The position numbers and the translations under genes are program-made. This document shows positions 1 to 8,209 of a stretch of DNA of 64,000 nt, one piece after another. Numbering within the stretch: position 1 is the stretch's first letter; every line of letters begins with the position of its first letter. The notes beneath the pieces were generated by a model, which was given only the letters and a program-made list of their open reading frames with translations, had not been told where the DNA came from and ran no database searches. The stretch covers positions 352,617 through 416,616 of the forward strand of contig NZ_JAQMWP010000010.1 in NCBI RefSeq assembly GCF_030403745.1. Direction: 5' to 3'. The DNA is from Streptomyces sp. S.PB5 (GTDB taxonomy: Bacteria > Actinomycetota > Actinomycetes > Streptomycetales > Streptomycetaceae).

Positions 1-573
1 CCGGTCGCGGGTCCAGAAGTTCGGCGGGCCCGCCAGCTCGGCGTAGACGGCCTCGTCGTCCCAGTGGATGCCCGCGAACGGACTCTGGTGCTCGTGGTGC
101 ATGCCGAGCGCGTGCCCGATCTCGTGCAGGGCCGTCCCGCGCTCCCCCTGCGCGGTCAGGTCCCACCCGAAGTTCATGGTGCGCTCGTGCAGTCCTACCC
201 GTAGTGCGTCCTTGCCCACCGTCGACCAGGAGCCGTCGCCGAGCTGGAACCCGATGCGCAGTTCCGCCTCGGTGCGGTCGCCGACCTCGGTGAAGGTGAC
301 ACCGAGCCCCAGGTCCTGCCACTCCTGGAAGCAGCCGCGGACGACGTCCCGCTGCTTCTCCGAGCCGACCCACGACACCCGTCGGGTCGCCCCGCTGCCC
401 GGGACGGCGATGACCGAGGCGTCGGACTCGCCGTCGAAGAAGTAGTAGTGCAGCACGGTGTTGTTGACCCACATCCGGTTTCCGCCGATGAGCGCGCTCA
501 GCCGCTCGGCGGTCAGCCCCGGAGTGAAGACGGGGGCCGACTGCTGCGCGAGTGAGCAGTAGCGGAAAGCCAT
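1..573 (-). CDS. M12-type (astacin-like) zinc metalloprotease, 3' part missing
   Basis: Reading leftwards from ATG at 573 gives an open frame of 191 codons that runs off the left edge of the window. The protein carries the zinc motif HEIGHALGMHHEHQSP around residues 151-166, matching the metzincin HExxHxxGxxH signature. The family's usual Arg after the second HE is Gln here. The upstream part (WVNNTVLHYYFF, then CFQEWQDLGLGVTF) resembles the N-terminal half of astacin-type catalytic domains. No signal peptide is visible at this start, so either the protein acts inside the cell or it leaves by another route. The gene is divergent from the LAL regulator at 668. Family assignment is firm; substrate is unknown because the Met-turn and C-terminus lie outside the window. 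Confidence 0.85.
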   Translation of the reverse strand, partial: MAFRYCSLAQQSAPVFTPGLTAERLSALIGGNRMWVNNTVLHYYFFDGESDASVIAVPGSGATRRVSWVGSEKQRDVVRGCFQEWQDLGLGVTFTEVGDRTEAELRIGFQLGDGSWSTVGKDALRVGLHERTMNFGWDLTAQGERGTALHEIGHALGMHHEHQSPFAGIHWDDEAVYAELAGPPNFWTRDR

Positions 574-604
574 GCGCCAAGGTTGCCGTCACAGGGGCCG
601 GGGC

Positions 605-652
605 GCCTGAGTCGAGGGCTACTCAAGTCCCTGTGTATCAGGCGTGAGTACT
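605..652. promoter_or_regulatory. Inverted repeats (TGAGT/ACTCA), possible regulator operator
   Basis: Between the divergent metalloprotease and LuxR-type genes, TGAGT (608-612) pairs with ACTCA (621-625) across 8 nt, and TACTCA (620-625) pairs with TGAGTA (645-650) across 19 nt. The repeated half-site is typical of a dimeric regulator operator. The last half-site overlaps the upstream GTG candidate start, which favours the later start at 668. Function is inferred; autoregulation by the LuxR-type protein is one possibility. Confidence 0.4.
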
Positions 653-667
653 CGCGCTCATGTATGC

Positions 668-2632
668 GTGACGACTTTCGAACGCGACGCGAAGACCCTG
701 GAACTGCCCTGGCCCTTCACCGGCCGGGAGAACGAACTCGAGCTCATCCGCCGCTCCTCGGCCGCAGGTCACCACGGCATCGTGGTCACCGGCCCGGCGG
801 GCTGCGGCAAGACCCGGCTCGTCACGGAGGCCGTCCGCGGTACCGACTGCGCCCGGGTCGCCGGGACACCCGAGATCCGGCACATTCCCTTCGCCGCGTT
901 CGCCCATCTGCTGCCCGAGGCGGTCTCCCTGCATCGGGCCGTCCAACTCCTGTCCGCCGTACGGCTGTTGCTGGTCGACGACGCCCATCTGCTCGACGAC
1001 GCCTCGGCCGCCCTCGTCCACCAGCTCGCGGTGCACGGCCGCACCCGCCTCTTGGTCGTCGCCACGGACGGCACCGAGGTCCCCGGCGCGGTCTCCCGCC
1101 TGTGGACCGGCGAACTGCTCCCGCGCCTCGCCCTGGAACCCCTGCCCCACGAGGAGACGGCCCAGCTGCTCACGGCGGGCGCCGGCGGCGGCCTGGAGCC
1201 GCTCACCGCCAACCGGCTGCACCGCCTGTGCCAGGGCGATCTCCGCCTGCTGCGCGACCTCCTGGGCGCGGTCCGCGAGGCCGGCCTGCTCGCCCGGGTG
1301 CCGGGCACGGACGAGTGGGCGTGGCGCGGCCCGGTCCCGGTGACGGCGACCGTACGGGAACGCACGGCACAGGTCCTGAACCGCGCGGACCGCGAGACCC
1401 TCGAACTCCTCGCGTTCGCCGAGCCGTTGCCCCTGCACCTCGACGGCCTCGACCTGCGCGTCCTGGAAGACCTGGAGGCCGACGGCCTGGTCCTGGTCGA
1501 CGACCACGGCACCGTACACCTCGCGGATCCCCTGCACGGCCCGGTCCTGCGCGCGGCGGCCGGACGGCTGCGGGCGCGGCGGCTGGCCCGTACCCCGGAG
1601 GAGTGCAAGGCGGCCCTGGAGACGGAGGCGGCCGCCCTGTCCCGGCGGATCGAGCGGGCCGACGTGCGGGAGTCGTGCGCACCGGTGGGGGAGTGGCTCG
1701 TGGCGGAGGGGGCGCCGGTGCCGGCCGCCTACGCCGCCGTCCGGGCGCGGTTCTCACGGCTGCGGGGAGAACTGCGGGAGGCGGCGGCCTGGGCGGGCGA
1801 GGGACTGCGGGACACGGCCGGCGACCCGGCCTGCCGTGCCGAACTCGCCCTGGCCGTCATGCAGTCCGGCGAGACGACGGACACCGACCCGGGGGCCGAC
1901 CCCCGTGTGGCGGCCTGGCTGGCGGCGGCGCGAGGTGACATCGACGGGGCGCTGGAGGCCGTGACCGAGGCCTACGACGCGGTACGCCTGGGCACCCCCG
2001 GCAAGGCGCCCGGCGCTGCCGCACCGCAGGCCGACCGGCTTGCGCCCGCATCCGGACGGGCCCCGGCCGGGGAGTCCGTATCGGCCCCGCACGCCGGCGG
2101 GCTCGCGCACGGGAGCGATCCGGCCCCGGCCGGGCAGGTCGGGTCCGCACGGCAGGCCGGTGAGCCCACGCACGCGGAGGAGTCGGCTCCGCGCCGGGAC
2201 GACGTGTTCGCGCTGCACGCCGACGCGCTCGCCCGTGCTGACGGGCCCGCCCTCGATCTGGCGGCCGGGCGGCTGGAGGAGCGAGGGTTCCTGCTCTTCG
2301 CCGCCGAGGCGTACGCCCAGGCCGTGCACGCCCACCGGGACCCGCGGGCCGCGCGCACCTCACGGACCCGGGCCGTCGCGCTGGCCGGCCGCTGCCAGGG
2401 CGCCCGTACCCCGGCGCTGTCCGGTCTCGTGCTCGGTGAACTCACCGCCCGTCAACGGCAGATCGTCACCCTCGCCGCCGCCGGACTCAGCAACCGGCAG
2501 ATCGCGGAGAAGCTGACCCTGTCCATCCGGACCGTCGGCAACCACCTGTACAGCGCGTACGCCCGGCTCGGCGCGGGCGGCCGGGGCTCGCTGCCGTGGC
2601 TGGTGGAACTGCCCACCGCACAGTCGGCCTGA
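668..2632 (+). CDS. AAA-ATPase/LuxR-family transcriptional regulator (LAL-like)
   Basis: Large ATP-binding regulator with a C-terminal LuxR DNA-binding domain. The N-terminus has a Walker A motif GPAGCGKT about 40 residues in and a Walker B-like stretch LLLVDDAHLLDD. The last 65 residues (LTARQRQIVTLAAAGLSNRQ onward, then RTVGNHLYSAYARLG) are a canonical LuxR helix-turn-helix. At about 650 residues it is shorter than classical LALs (about 900-1000); the middle contains a degenerate Ala/Pro/Gly-rich repeat insertion (nt about 2000-2200) with recurring APAG/AxQA units. Starts GTG 644 and GTG 668 are both in frame with no good ribosome site. I prefer 668 because an inverted repeat covers 644. 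It stands alone, divergent from the metalloprotease, with a terminator downstream. Confidence 0.85.
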   Translation: MTTFERDAKTLELPWPFTGRENELELIRRSSAAGHHGIVVTGPAGCGKTRLVTEAVRGTDCARVAGTPEIRHIPFAAFAHLLPEAVSLHRAVQLLSAVRLLLVDDAHLLDDASAALVHQLAVHGRTRLLVVATDGTEVPGAVSRLWTGELLPRLALEPLPHEETAQLLTAGAGGGLEPLTANRLHRLCQGDLRLLRDLLGAVREAGLLARVPGTDEWAWRGPVPVTATVRERTAQVLNRADRETLELLAFAEPLPLHLDGLDLRVLEDLEADGLVLVDDHGTVHLADPLHGPVLRAAAGRLRARRLARTPEECKAALETEAAALSRRIERADVRESCAPVGEWLVAEGAPVPAAYAAVRARFSRLRGELREAAAWAGEGLRDTAGDPACRAELALAVMQSGETTDTDPGADPRVAAWLAAARGDIDGALEAVTEAYDAVRLGTPGKAPGAAAPQADRLAPASGRAPAGESVSAPHAGGLAHGSDPAPAGQVGSARQAGEPTHAEESAPRRDDVFALHADALARADGPALDLAAGRLEERGFLLFAAEAYAQAVHAHRDPRAARTSRTRAVALAGRCQGARTPALSGLVLGELTARQRQIVTLAAAGLSNRQIAEKLTLSIRTVGNHLYSAYARLGAGGRGSLPWLVELPTAQSA

Positions 2633-2652
2633 ACCGGGCCGGCCCTACGACC

Positions 2653-2693
2653 GGCGGTCTGACCCCCGTGATCGGGGGAGGGGTCAGGCCGCC
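2653..2693. terminator. Hairpin terminator after the LuxR-type gene
   Basis: Arms 2653-2666 and 2680-2693 are complementary over 14 positions with one mismatch, around a 13-nt loop. It lies 20 nt past the stop of the regulator and between convergent genes, so it can serve both the regulator and the CHAT gene that ends at 2926. Confidence 0.7.
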
Positions 2694-2731
2694 ACCCCGT
2701 GTCCGGAGGGGGCCTTGAGGCCGCCACCCCG
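2686..2731. repeat. 14-bp direct repeat in intergenic space
   Basis: AGGCCGCCACCCCG occurs at 2686-2699 and again at 2718-2731 in the 293-nt gap between convergent genes. The first copy overlaps the terminator arm, so this may be a duplicated terminator fragment. Confidence 0.6.
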
Positions 2732-2783
2732 ACCCCGTCGGCCTGAAGCGGACCCGGTGAAGTCAACTGCGGTTCGGCAGCGC

Positions 2784-2865
2784 CCTGAAGGGGCGCGGGG
2801 CTGTAGCGATATGCGGCTCCGCCGCGCGGGCGCGACCAGCCGCGACGGCGCCGCAGCCGACCGTC
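2784..2865. repeat. Dispersed Streptomyces intergenic repeat, copy A (long form)
   Basis: The block GGGGCGCGGGGCTGT followed by GCGCGACCAGCC and GCCGCAGCCGACC is shared with a shorter copy at about 34176-34236. Such blocks are very common between Streptomyces genes. Copy A has an extra internal piece (ATGCGGCTCCGCCGCG, partly self-complementary) before GCGACCAGCC. No gene is seen in the 2633-2925 gap; it holds a terminator, a direct repeat and this element. Confidence 0.65.
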
Positions 2866-2925
2866 AACCCTCGCTGCCTCGCTGCCTCGCGGCGGAGCCG
2901 CACATCGACACAGTCAGCGGAGCGT

Positions 2926-5532
2926 TCAGGCCGCCCCGAACGCCGAGAACGCCCACCCCGTCGCCTGATGCACCGTGTCCCCCGGCAGCGCCGCCCGCGC
3001 GTCGCGCAGCGCCTCCGCCAGGGACAGCCCGGCGTCCAGCCCCTTGTGCAGCGCGAGCATCAGCGGCACCACGGCCGCGTCGTTGACGGGCGCCGTGCAC
3101 GCCACCACCCCCGCCGTGCCCAGCGGCAGCAACGCGGTGACCAGGCCGAGCAGTTCATCGGCGCCGACCGAGGCGAAGCGCGCGGTGTCGCAGCAGGACA
3201 GGATGATCCGGTACGGGCTCGCGTCGAGGCGCTCGAAGTCGTGGACGATGAGCGGCCCGTCGGCCATCCGCAGCGACGAGAAGAGCGGTCCGTCGGCGCG
3301 GAACGTCCCGTGCGCGGCGATGTGCGCGAGCGCCGCCCCGTCGAGCTCCGCCAACACCCGCGGCACGCGCGCCTCGTCGTCCTCCAGTACCGTCGATCCG
3401 GCGTACCGGCCCGCGAGTTCGGGCACCTCCGCCCCCTCGGTCGCGAGGCCGGGCCCACGCACCAGCACATGGCGCCCCCCGGCCGGCGCCTCGGTCTCCC
3501 GGGCCCGCAGCCAGCCGCTCGCCGACGGCGACACGCTCAGCACCCGCTCCCGCAGCGACGGCAGCAGCGCCCACGGCACCCGGTGCAGCCTGGCGGGCGG
3601 TACGACGACGACCGGACCGGAGCCGAGATGCGCCGCCGCCGGTCCCAGCAGCAGCTCCTCAAGACGCCGCCCCGCCGCCTCCACCAGCGGCAGCCGTGCC
3701 TCCGCCCCGGGATGGGCCAGCCGCCGCAGCCCGGCCTGCACATGCTCCGCCTCGGTCTCCGCCTCGGCCAGCAGCCCGGCCTCGAACCGCCGCACCCGCC
3801 CCTGCCCGCACAGCAGCACCTGAACACGCCCGTCGAGCACGGCCAGTTCGACCAGCCGTACGTCGTCCCCGAGCCGTTCCAGCAGCCTGCCGGGGTCGAA
3901 CCGGTGGCCCTCGCCGGGCGCGTCACCGCGGATGTGCAGGGTCCGGGAGCGTATCTCCCGCTCCAGCCGCCGCTGTTCACGCTCCAGCGCCGGAACGGGC
4001 CGCCCCTCCATCCGAGCCTCCTCCGCGCGGGCGGCGATCTCACGGAACGCGGTGAGGTCGCTCAGCAGCGCCGGATCGGACGGCGGCCGGGTGGGCGGCG
4101 TGGACAGCGCGGTGGCCCGCCAGCGCTCGCTCCACACCAGCAGCCGCCGCGGGCTGCCGGAGTCGAGGCTGGCCTGCTGCGCCAGTGCGGCGAGTTCGGC
4201 GCCCTGCGCGGTGGCCCGGGCCCGCAGCTCGGAGGCGCCCAGTGTCATCCGGTGGTCGTCCAGCACGTCGAGGCCGCGTCGGCAGGCCTCCAGCACCCCG
4301 CGCCCCGATCCGGCCGCCCGGGCCCGCAGCGCCTGCGCCGCCCAGCCCGTCATCCGCGCCAGCGGCGGACCACTGCGTCTGCTGCGCGCCGCGAGGGCCA
4401 AGTGCCGCTCCGCGTCCGCCGTCCAGCCGAGGCCCAGCGCGATCCGGCCCGCGAGCAGCGACGCCTCCGGAGCCGCCGGCGCGCCGAACGAGGCCAGCCG
4501 GTCCGCCACTTCGGCCGCGTCCGCCACCAGCCGGCCCGAGCCGCGCCCGGCGGCGGCCCGCGCCTCGATCAGCACCAGCCGGGCGTGCGTCTCCCACCAC
4601 GGGCGCCGCTGCCCGGCGAACAGCCGCACCGCCAGCGCGGCGCGCGCGATCGCGGTGTGCGGATCGTCCGCCAGCCGGGCGGCGCGCGCGGCGACCAGCA
4701 GCAACTCCGCCTTGCGCGTGGACTGCCCGCCGTTGCGGTCCAGCAGGCCGATCGCCGCGTCCGCCTCGGCGAGCGCCTCCTGGGCCAGGCCGGCGGCCAT
4801 CAGGACCTCGCAGCGCCGGATGTAGAGCATGAAGGACGGCGTGCCGAGCTTGGCGTACCGCTCCTCGGCCTCGTCCAGCAGCCGCAGCGCCGCCGGCACA
4901 TCACCCGACCGGAACGCGGCGAGCCCCCGGCTCTCCACCACGTCCGCCTTGTCGTGGTCCTGGCCCGTGGTGTCCCACATCTCCTCGGCGGCGGCGAAGT
5001 CGGCCTCCGCCCGCTCCACCGCGCCGAGCGCCAGATGCACGGTCGCCCGCAGCGTCAGCGCCCGGGCCGTCCAGATCACGTCGTCCGCCTGCCGCAGCAC
5101 CGGAACCGCCCGGCGTACGTCCTCCAGCGCCTCCCGGTGCAGGCCGAGCACCCAGGAGGCGAACGCCCGCCGGAACAGGACGCGCGCGCGGGTGTGGCCG
5201 CTGCCGATCGCGACCCCGCGCTCCAGCGCGTCCAGACCCTGCCGGGTGCGCCCCGCGTGCACCAGTGCGACCCCGAGAGCGGCCAGGACGTCGGCCTCCC
5301 GGTCCGCCGACTCCGCGCGGGCCGCCAGATCGCGGGCGCGCCGCAGATGGTGGAGGGCGATCCTCAGGTCGCCCCAGTCCCGCTGCCAGATACCGATGAC
5401 CTGGTGGGCGACGGAGGCGTGCAGCAGCGGGGGATCGGAGCCGAGCACCTCTTCCGCCCTCGCCAGCGCCTGGTTGGGGGCGGCGAACACCATGGGCAGC
5501 AGTTCGAGAACCGAGTCGCTTCTCGCCGTCAC
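2926..5532 (-). CDS. CHAT-domain caspase-like protease with N-terminal TPR array
   Basis: About 868 residues. The first 400 or so are helical pairs with TPR-like spacing (ALARAEEVLG, ALHHLRRARDLAARA, ALDALERGVA, ALRLLDEAEERYAKLG). The C-terminal third is a CHAT (caspase HetF-associated) domain with catalytic His741 in HIAAHGTF and catalytic Cys781 in ILSCCDT. CHAT proteins are cysteine proteases that are usually switched on through their repeat domains. GTG at 5532 (MTARSDSVLELLP) is preferred over GTG 5568 because homologous reading begins there. The gene is divergent from the S8 protease, sigma factor and small protein at 5642-8189, and I infer that the four form one signalling module. The ligand and the cleavage target cannot be read from sequence. 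Confidence 0.88.
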   Translation of the reverse strand: MTARSDSVLELLPMVFAAPNQALARAEEVLGSDPPLLHASVAHQVIGIWQRDWGDLRIALHHLRRARDLAARAESADREADVLAALGVALVHAGRTRQGLDALERGVAIGSGHTRARVLFRRAFASWVLGLHREALEDVRRAVPVLRQADDVIWTARALTLRATVHLALGAVERAEADFAAAEEMWDTTGQDHDKADVVESRGLAAFRSGDVPAALRLLDEAEERYAKLGTPSFMLYIRRCEVLMAAGLAQEALAEADAAIGLLDRNGGQSTRKAELLLVAARAARLADDPHTAIARAALAVRLFAGQRRPWWETHARLVLIEARAAAGRGSGRLVADAAEVADRLASFGAPAAPEASLLAGRIALGLGWTADAERHLALAARSRRSGPPLARMTGWAAQALRARAAGSGRGVLEACRRGLDVLDDHRMTLGASELRARATAQGAELAALAQQASLDSGSPRRLLVWSERWRATALSTPPTRPPSDPALLSDLTAFREIAARAEEARMEGRPVPALEREQRRLEREIRSRTLHIRGDAPGEGHRFDPGRLLERLGDDVRLVELAVLDGRVQVLLCGQGRVRRFEAGLLAEAETEAEHVQAGLRRLAHPGAEARLPLVEAAGRRLEELLLGPAAAHLGSGPVVVVPPARLHRVPWALLPSLRERVLSVSPSASGWLRARETEAPAGGRHVLVRGPGLATEGAEVPELAGRYAGSTVLEDDEARVPRVLAELDGAALAHIAAHGTFRADGPLFSSLRMADGPLIVHDFERLDASPYRIILSCCDTARFASVGADELLGLVTALLPLGTAGVVACTAPVNDAAVVPLMLALHKGLDAGLSLAEALRDARAALPGDTVHQATGWAFSAFGAA

Positions 5533-5641
5533 TCCACGGATGGTAGTGGCCCGGGTGGTGCGCCACACCGGTTTGGCGCTGTATCAATCAACAGCCCCGC
5601 GACTCTGACTGACGAACACCGCCCCAGTGGGAGGACACGCC

Positions 5642-7072
5642 ATGGCACCTCAGCGATTCCCGGAGCAGTTCGACCAGATCCAGCGCTCGATGCCCGACGT
5701 CCCTCTGGCCATGGGGCCCGACGACGCGGCCGAGTTCATCTACGAGAAGGGTGTCGTCCTCGCCCGCGACGGTGAGGAGGCGGCGCTCGTCGAGAACACC
5801 GTGCGCGACCACTTCACCGCGGCGACCGGCCTCAGCGGCGACCAGGTCAGCCGGGTCAGCCCGCAGACCAACCGCTCCGGCATCACCCGCATCCAGGTCG
5901 GCGACCCCAACCACGGCGACCGCCTCGCCGACCGGGCCGTCGCGAACGCCCTGCGCGCCATGCGCGAGCCCGAGGGACGCGCCCGCCGCCGCCTCGTCAG
6001 CCGTAACCACGTCGTGTCGATCGCGGTGAACTCCTGCCCCGGTGACGAGCCCGTGCCCGCGCCCCTCAACCGCGGCACCAACCCGGCCCCGGCGGAAGCC
6101 GCCCACACCTCCGACACCGCCGTGGGCGTCCTCGTCATCGACAACGGCCTCACCCACGACTACTCGCTGGTCCCGCTCCTCTCCCATGTCCAGGGCGACC
6201 TGCACGGCACCGAGACCGACGAGCAGGGCAACCTCAAGCAGTACGTCGGCCACGGCACGTTCATCGCGGGCATCCTCGCCGCCGTCGCACCCAACACGGA
6301 CATCACGGTGCGCAACACCCTCAACGACGCCGGCGCCATCCTCGAATCCGACTTCGGCGAGGCGCTGTTCGCCGCCGTCGACCAGAACGGCTGGCCCGAC
6401 ATCATCAGCCTCTCCGCCGGCACCTCCAACGGCCGCACCGACGGTCTGCTCGGCGTCGACGCCTTCATGCGCGAACTCAGGCAGCAGCGCACCCTGCTGG
6501 TCGCCGCCGCCGGCAACAACGCCAGCGCGTCGCCCTTCTGGCCCGCCGCCTACGCCTCACTGCCCGAATACGCGAGCTCCGTGCTGTCGATCGGCGCCCT
6601 GCGCGACGACGGCGACCACGGCGCCTGCTTCAGCAACCACGGCTACTGGGTGAACGCCTACGCCCCCGGCGAGCGCCTCACCAGCACCCTCACCGGCTTC
6701 GACGCACCCGTCCCGTACGTGTACCAGCACTCCACGTACGACGCCTGCCGCTTCAACTTCACCTACCTCTGCACCTGCCAGCACCCCCGCCACTCCGGCG
6801 TGTTGAGCGACACCGGCGGCACCGCAACGCCGGGCCGGGTGATGTTCGACGGGTTCGCGCAGTGGAGCGGCACCTCCTTCGCGACCCCGGTCGCCGCGGG
6901 CCTGGTGGCCGCCTACATGACCGCCAACAAGGAGAGCGACCCGAGGGTCGCCCGGCAGCAACTGCTCGCGGCCAACACCGAGTTCGCGGAGGTGCGCGGG
7001 GCGCACGTCCCGGCGCTCATCCCGCCGACCTGGCACCAGGGCACGGTCGTACAGCTCTCTCCTGGGGCATGA
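5642..7072 (+). CDS. S8 family (subtilisin-like) serine protease, cytoplasmic type
   Basis: 476 residues from ATG 5642, which has a strong GGAGG site 9 nt upstream. The catalytic triad is complete: Asp167 (VLVIDNG), His204 (GHGTF) and Ser412 (SGTSFATP), with the oxyanion Asn at AAAGNN (about 292). There is no signal peptide; instead the first 150 residues form an acidic, helical N-terminal extension unlike secreted subtilisin propeptides, so intracellular action is likely. A Cys-rich loop (DACRFNFTYLCTCQH) sits between the oxyanion region and the Ser motif. The stop overlaps a possible ATG of the sigma gene (ATGA at 7069-7072), consistent with an operon. It is divergent from the CHAT-TPR gene. 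Confidence 0.88.
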   Translation: MAPQRFPEQFDQIQRSMPDVPLAMGPDDAAEFIYEKGVVLARDGEEAALVENTVRDHFTAATGLSGDQVSRVSPQTNRSGITRIQVGDPNHGDRLADRAVANALRAMREPEGRARRRLVSRNHVVSIAVNSCPGDEPVPAPLNRGTNPAPAEAAHTSDTAVGVLVIDNGLTHDYSLVPLLSHVQGDLHGTETDEQGNLKQYVGHGTFIAGILAAVAPNTDITVRNTLNDAGAILESDFGEALFAAVDQNGWPDIISLSAGTSNGRTDGLLGVDAFMRELRQQRTLLVAAAGNNASASPFWPAAYASLPEYASSVLSIGALRDDGDHGACFSNHGYWVNAYAPGERLTSTLTGFDAPVPYVYQHSTYDACRFNFTYLCTCQHPRHSGVLSDTGGTATPGRVMFDGFAQWSGTSFATPVAAGLVAAYMTANKESDPRVARQQLLAANTEFAEVRGAHVPALIPPTWHQGTVVQLSPGA

Positions 7073-7131
7073 GGGCCGAACTCGCCCCCTCCACGGCGTA
7101 CGATGACTTGCCGTACACGAGGGGTGGGGCC

Positions 7132-7707
7132 GTGGACCGAGCAGATGTCGGCGCGCTGGTCCAGTCCGCCGTCGACGGCGACGCTGCGGCCTGGAAGGCG
7201 CTCGTGGAGGGGCTGAGCCCACTGGTGTGGTCCGTGGTGCGCGCGCACCGGCTCTCCGACGCGGACGCGCACGAGGTGTACCAGACGGTGTGGTTCCGCT
7301 TCGCCCAGCACCTCGGGCGGATCCGCGAACCCCAGAAGGCCGGTTCCTGGCTGGCGAGCACCGCGCGGCACGAGTGTCTGAAGGTGCTCAAGAGCTTAAG
7401 GCGGCTCACGCCCACCGACGATCCGCAGCTGCTCGACCGGATCAGCGAGGACCGTACGCCCGAACAGTCCGTCCTCGACTCCGAGGAGGCGGCCGTGGAG
7501 AGCGAGCGGATCCGGCACCTGTGGCAGGAGTTCGAGGAACTCGGCGACCGCTGCAGGCAGTTGCTGCGCATCCTGATGGCCTCGCCGCCGCCCAGTTATC
7601 AGGAGGTGTCCTCGGCGCTGGGCATCGCCGTGGGCAGCATCGGACCGCTGCGGCAGCGCTGTCTGCGCCGGCTGCGGGCACGGATGGAAGCGAGGGGTGC
7701 GGTGTGA
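7132..7707 (+). CDS. Sigma-70 family (ECF-like) RNA polymerase sigma factor with a TTA codon
   Basis: 191 residues from GTG 7132, preceded by GGGGTGGGG. Region 2 (VYQTVWFRFAQHLGRI, then ASTARHECLKVLKS) and region 4 (YQEVSSALGIAVGSIGPLRQ) are recognisable, so this is an ECF-type sigma factor of the group found beside small Ig-like partner proteins in Streptomyces. Codon 89 (7396-7398) is TTA, the rare Leu codon read by the bldA tRNA, so translation may be tied to development. An alternative ATG 7069 overlaps the protease stop and would add 21 residues. The stop overlaps the next GTG (GTGA), so the downstream protein is translationally coupled. Its promoter targets are unknown. Confidence 0.85.
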   Translation: MDRADVGALVQSAVDGDAAAWKALVEGLSPLVWSVVRAHRLSDADAHEVYQTVWFRFAQHLGRIREPQKAGSWLASTARHECLKVLKSLRRLTPTDDPQLLDRISEDRTPEQSVLDSEEAAVESERIRHLWQEFEELGDRCRQLLRILMASPPPSYQEVSSALGIAVGSIGPLRQRCLRRLRARMEARGAV

Positions 7708-8189
7708 GCGGCATGAGGGACGACGAGTTCGGTCAGGACGTCCAGGCGGATGACGCGTTCGACGTCGGCCCGCTGGAGGAGGAGCTCCGCCGGGCCGCCG
7801 CGATCCTCGACCCGGTGCCGGCCGAGCTGCGGCGGATCGCGGTGGAGGCCTTCGCGCTGCACGACCTCGACGCGCGCATCGCCGAGCTGACCTTCGACTC
7901 CGTGGTGGACGCCATCCCGGTGCGGGGGGCCACGGACGTACCGCGGATGCTGACCTTCCGCGCGGGTGAGGTCACCGTCGACGTCGAGGTCACCGGGGAC
8001 GGGCTGCTGGGGCAGGTGCTGCCGCCCCAGCAGGCCCTGATCGAGGTGCTCACCGGCCCGCAGACGAGCGCGCCGCTCGTGGCCGACGACATGGGCCGCT
8101 TCACCGGCGACGCACCCCCCGTCGGCCCCTTCGCGCTGCGGCTGCGGACGGGCGGGGAGGTCGTGGTCACGGAGTGGCTGCGGGTGTGA
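7704..8189 (+). CDS. Small sigma-coupled protein, possible anti-sigma or CHAT substrate
   Basis: 161 residues from GTG 7704, which overlaps the sigma stop and has GAGGGG upstream. The N-terminal half is acidic and helical (DVGPLEEELRRAAAILDPVP, then LRRIAVEAFALHDLDARIAE). The C-terminal half looks like a beta-sandwich (RMLTFRAGEVTVDVEV, GRFTGDAPPVGPFALRL) ending in VVTEWLRV. I know this layout as an uncharacterised Streptomyces family that follows sigma factors in this same arrangement. No membrane segment or zinc motif is present, so it is not a classic ZAS or membrane anti-sigma factor. A role as sigma partner released by proteolysis is inference from the neighbours only. Confidence 0.7.
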   Translation: MSGMRDDEFGQDVQADDAFDVGPLEEELRRAAAILDPVPAELRRIAVEAFALHDLDARIAELTFDSVVDAIPVRGATDVPRMLTFRAGEVTVDVEVTGDGLLGQVLPPQQALIEVLTGPQTSAPLVADDMGRFTGDAPPVGPFALRLRTGGEVVVTEWLRV

Positions 8190-8209
8190 ACCGCTGTTGA
8201 GGGGCCGGC

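Noticed and set aside
2968..5775. 935-residue open frame on the plus strand opposite the CHAT gene
   Set aside because: Arg/Gln/Pro-rich composition with no domain; it is the complement of a GC-rich coding frame whose minus-strand product has clear CHAT and TPR motifs.
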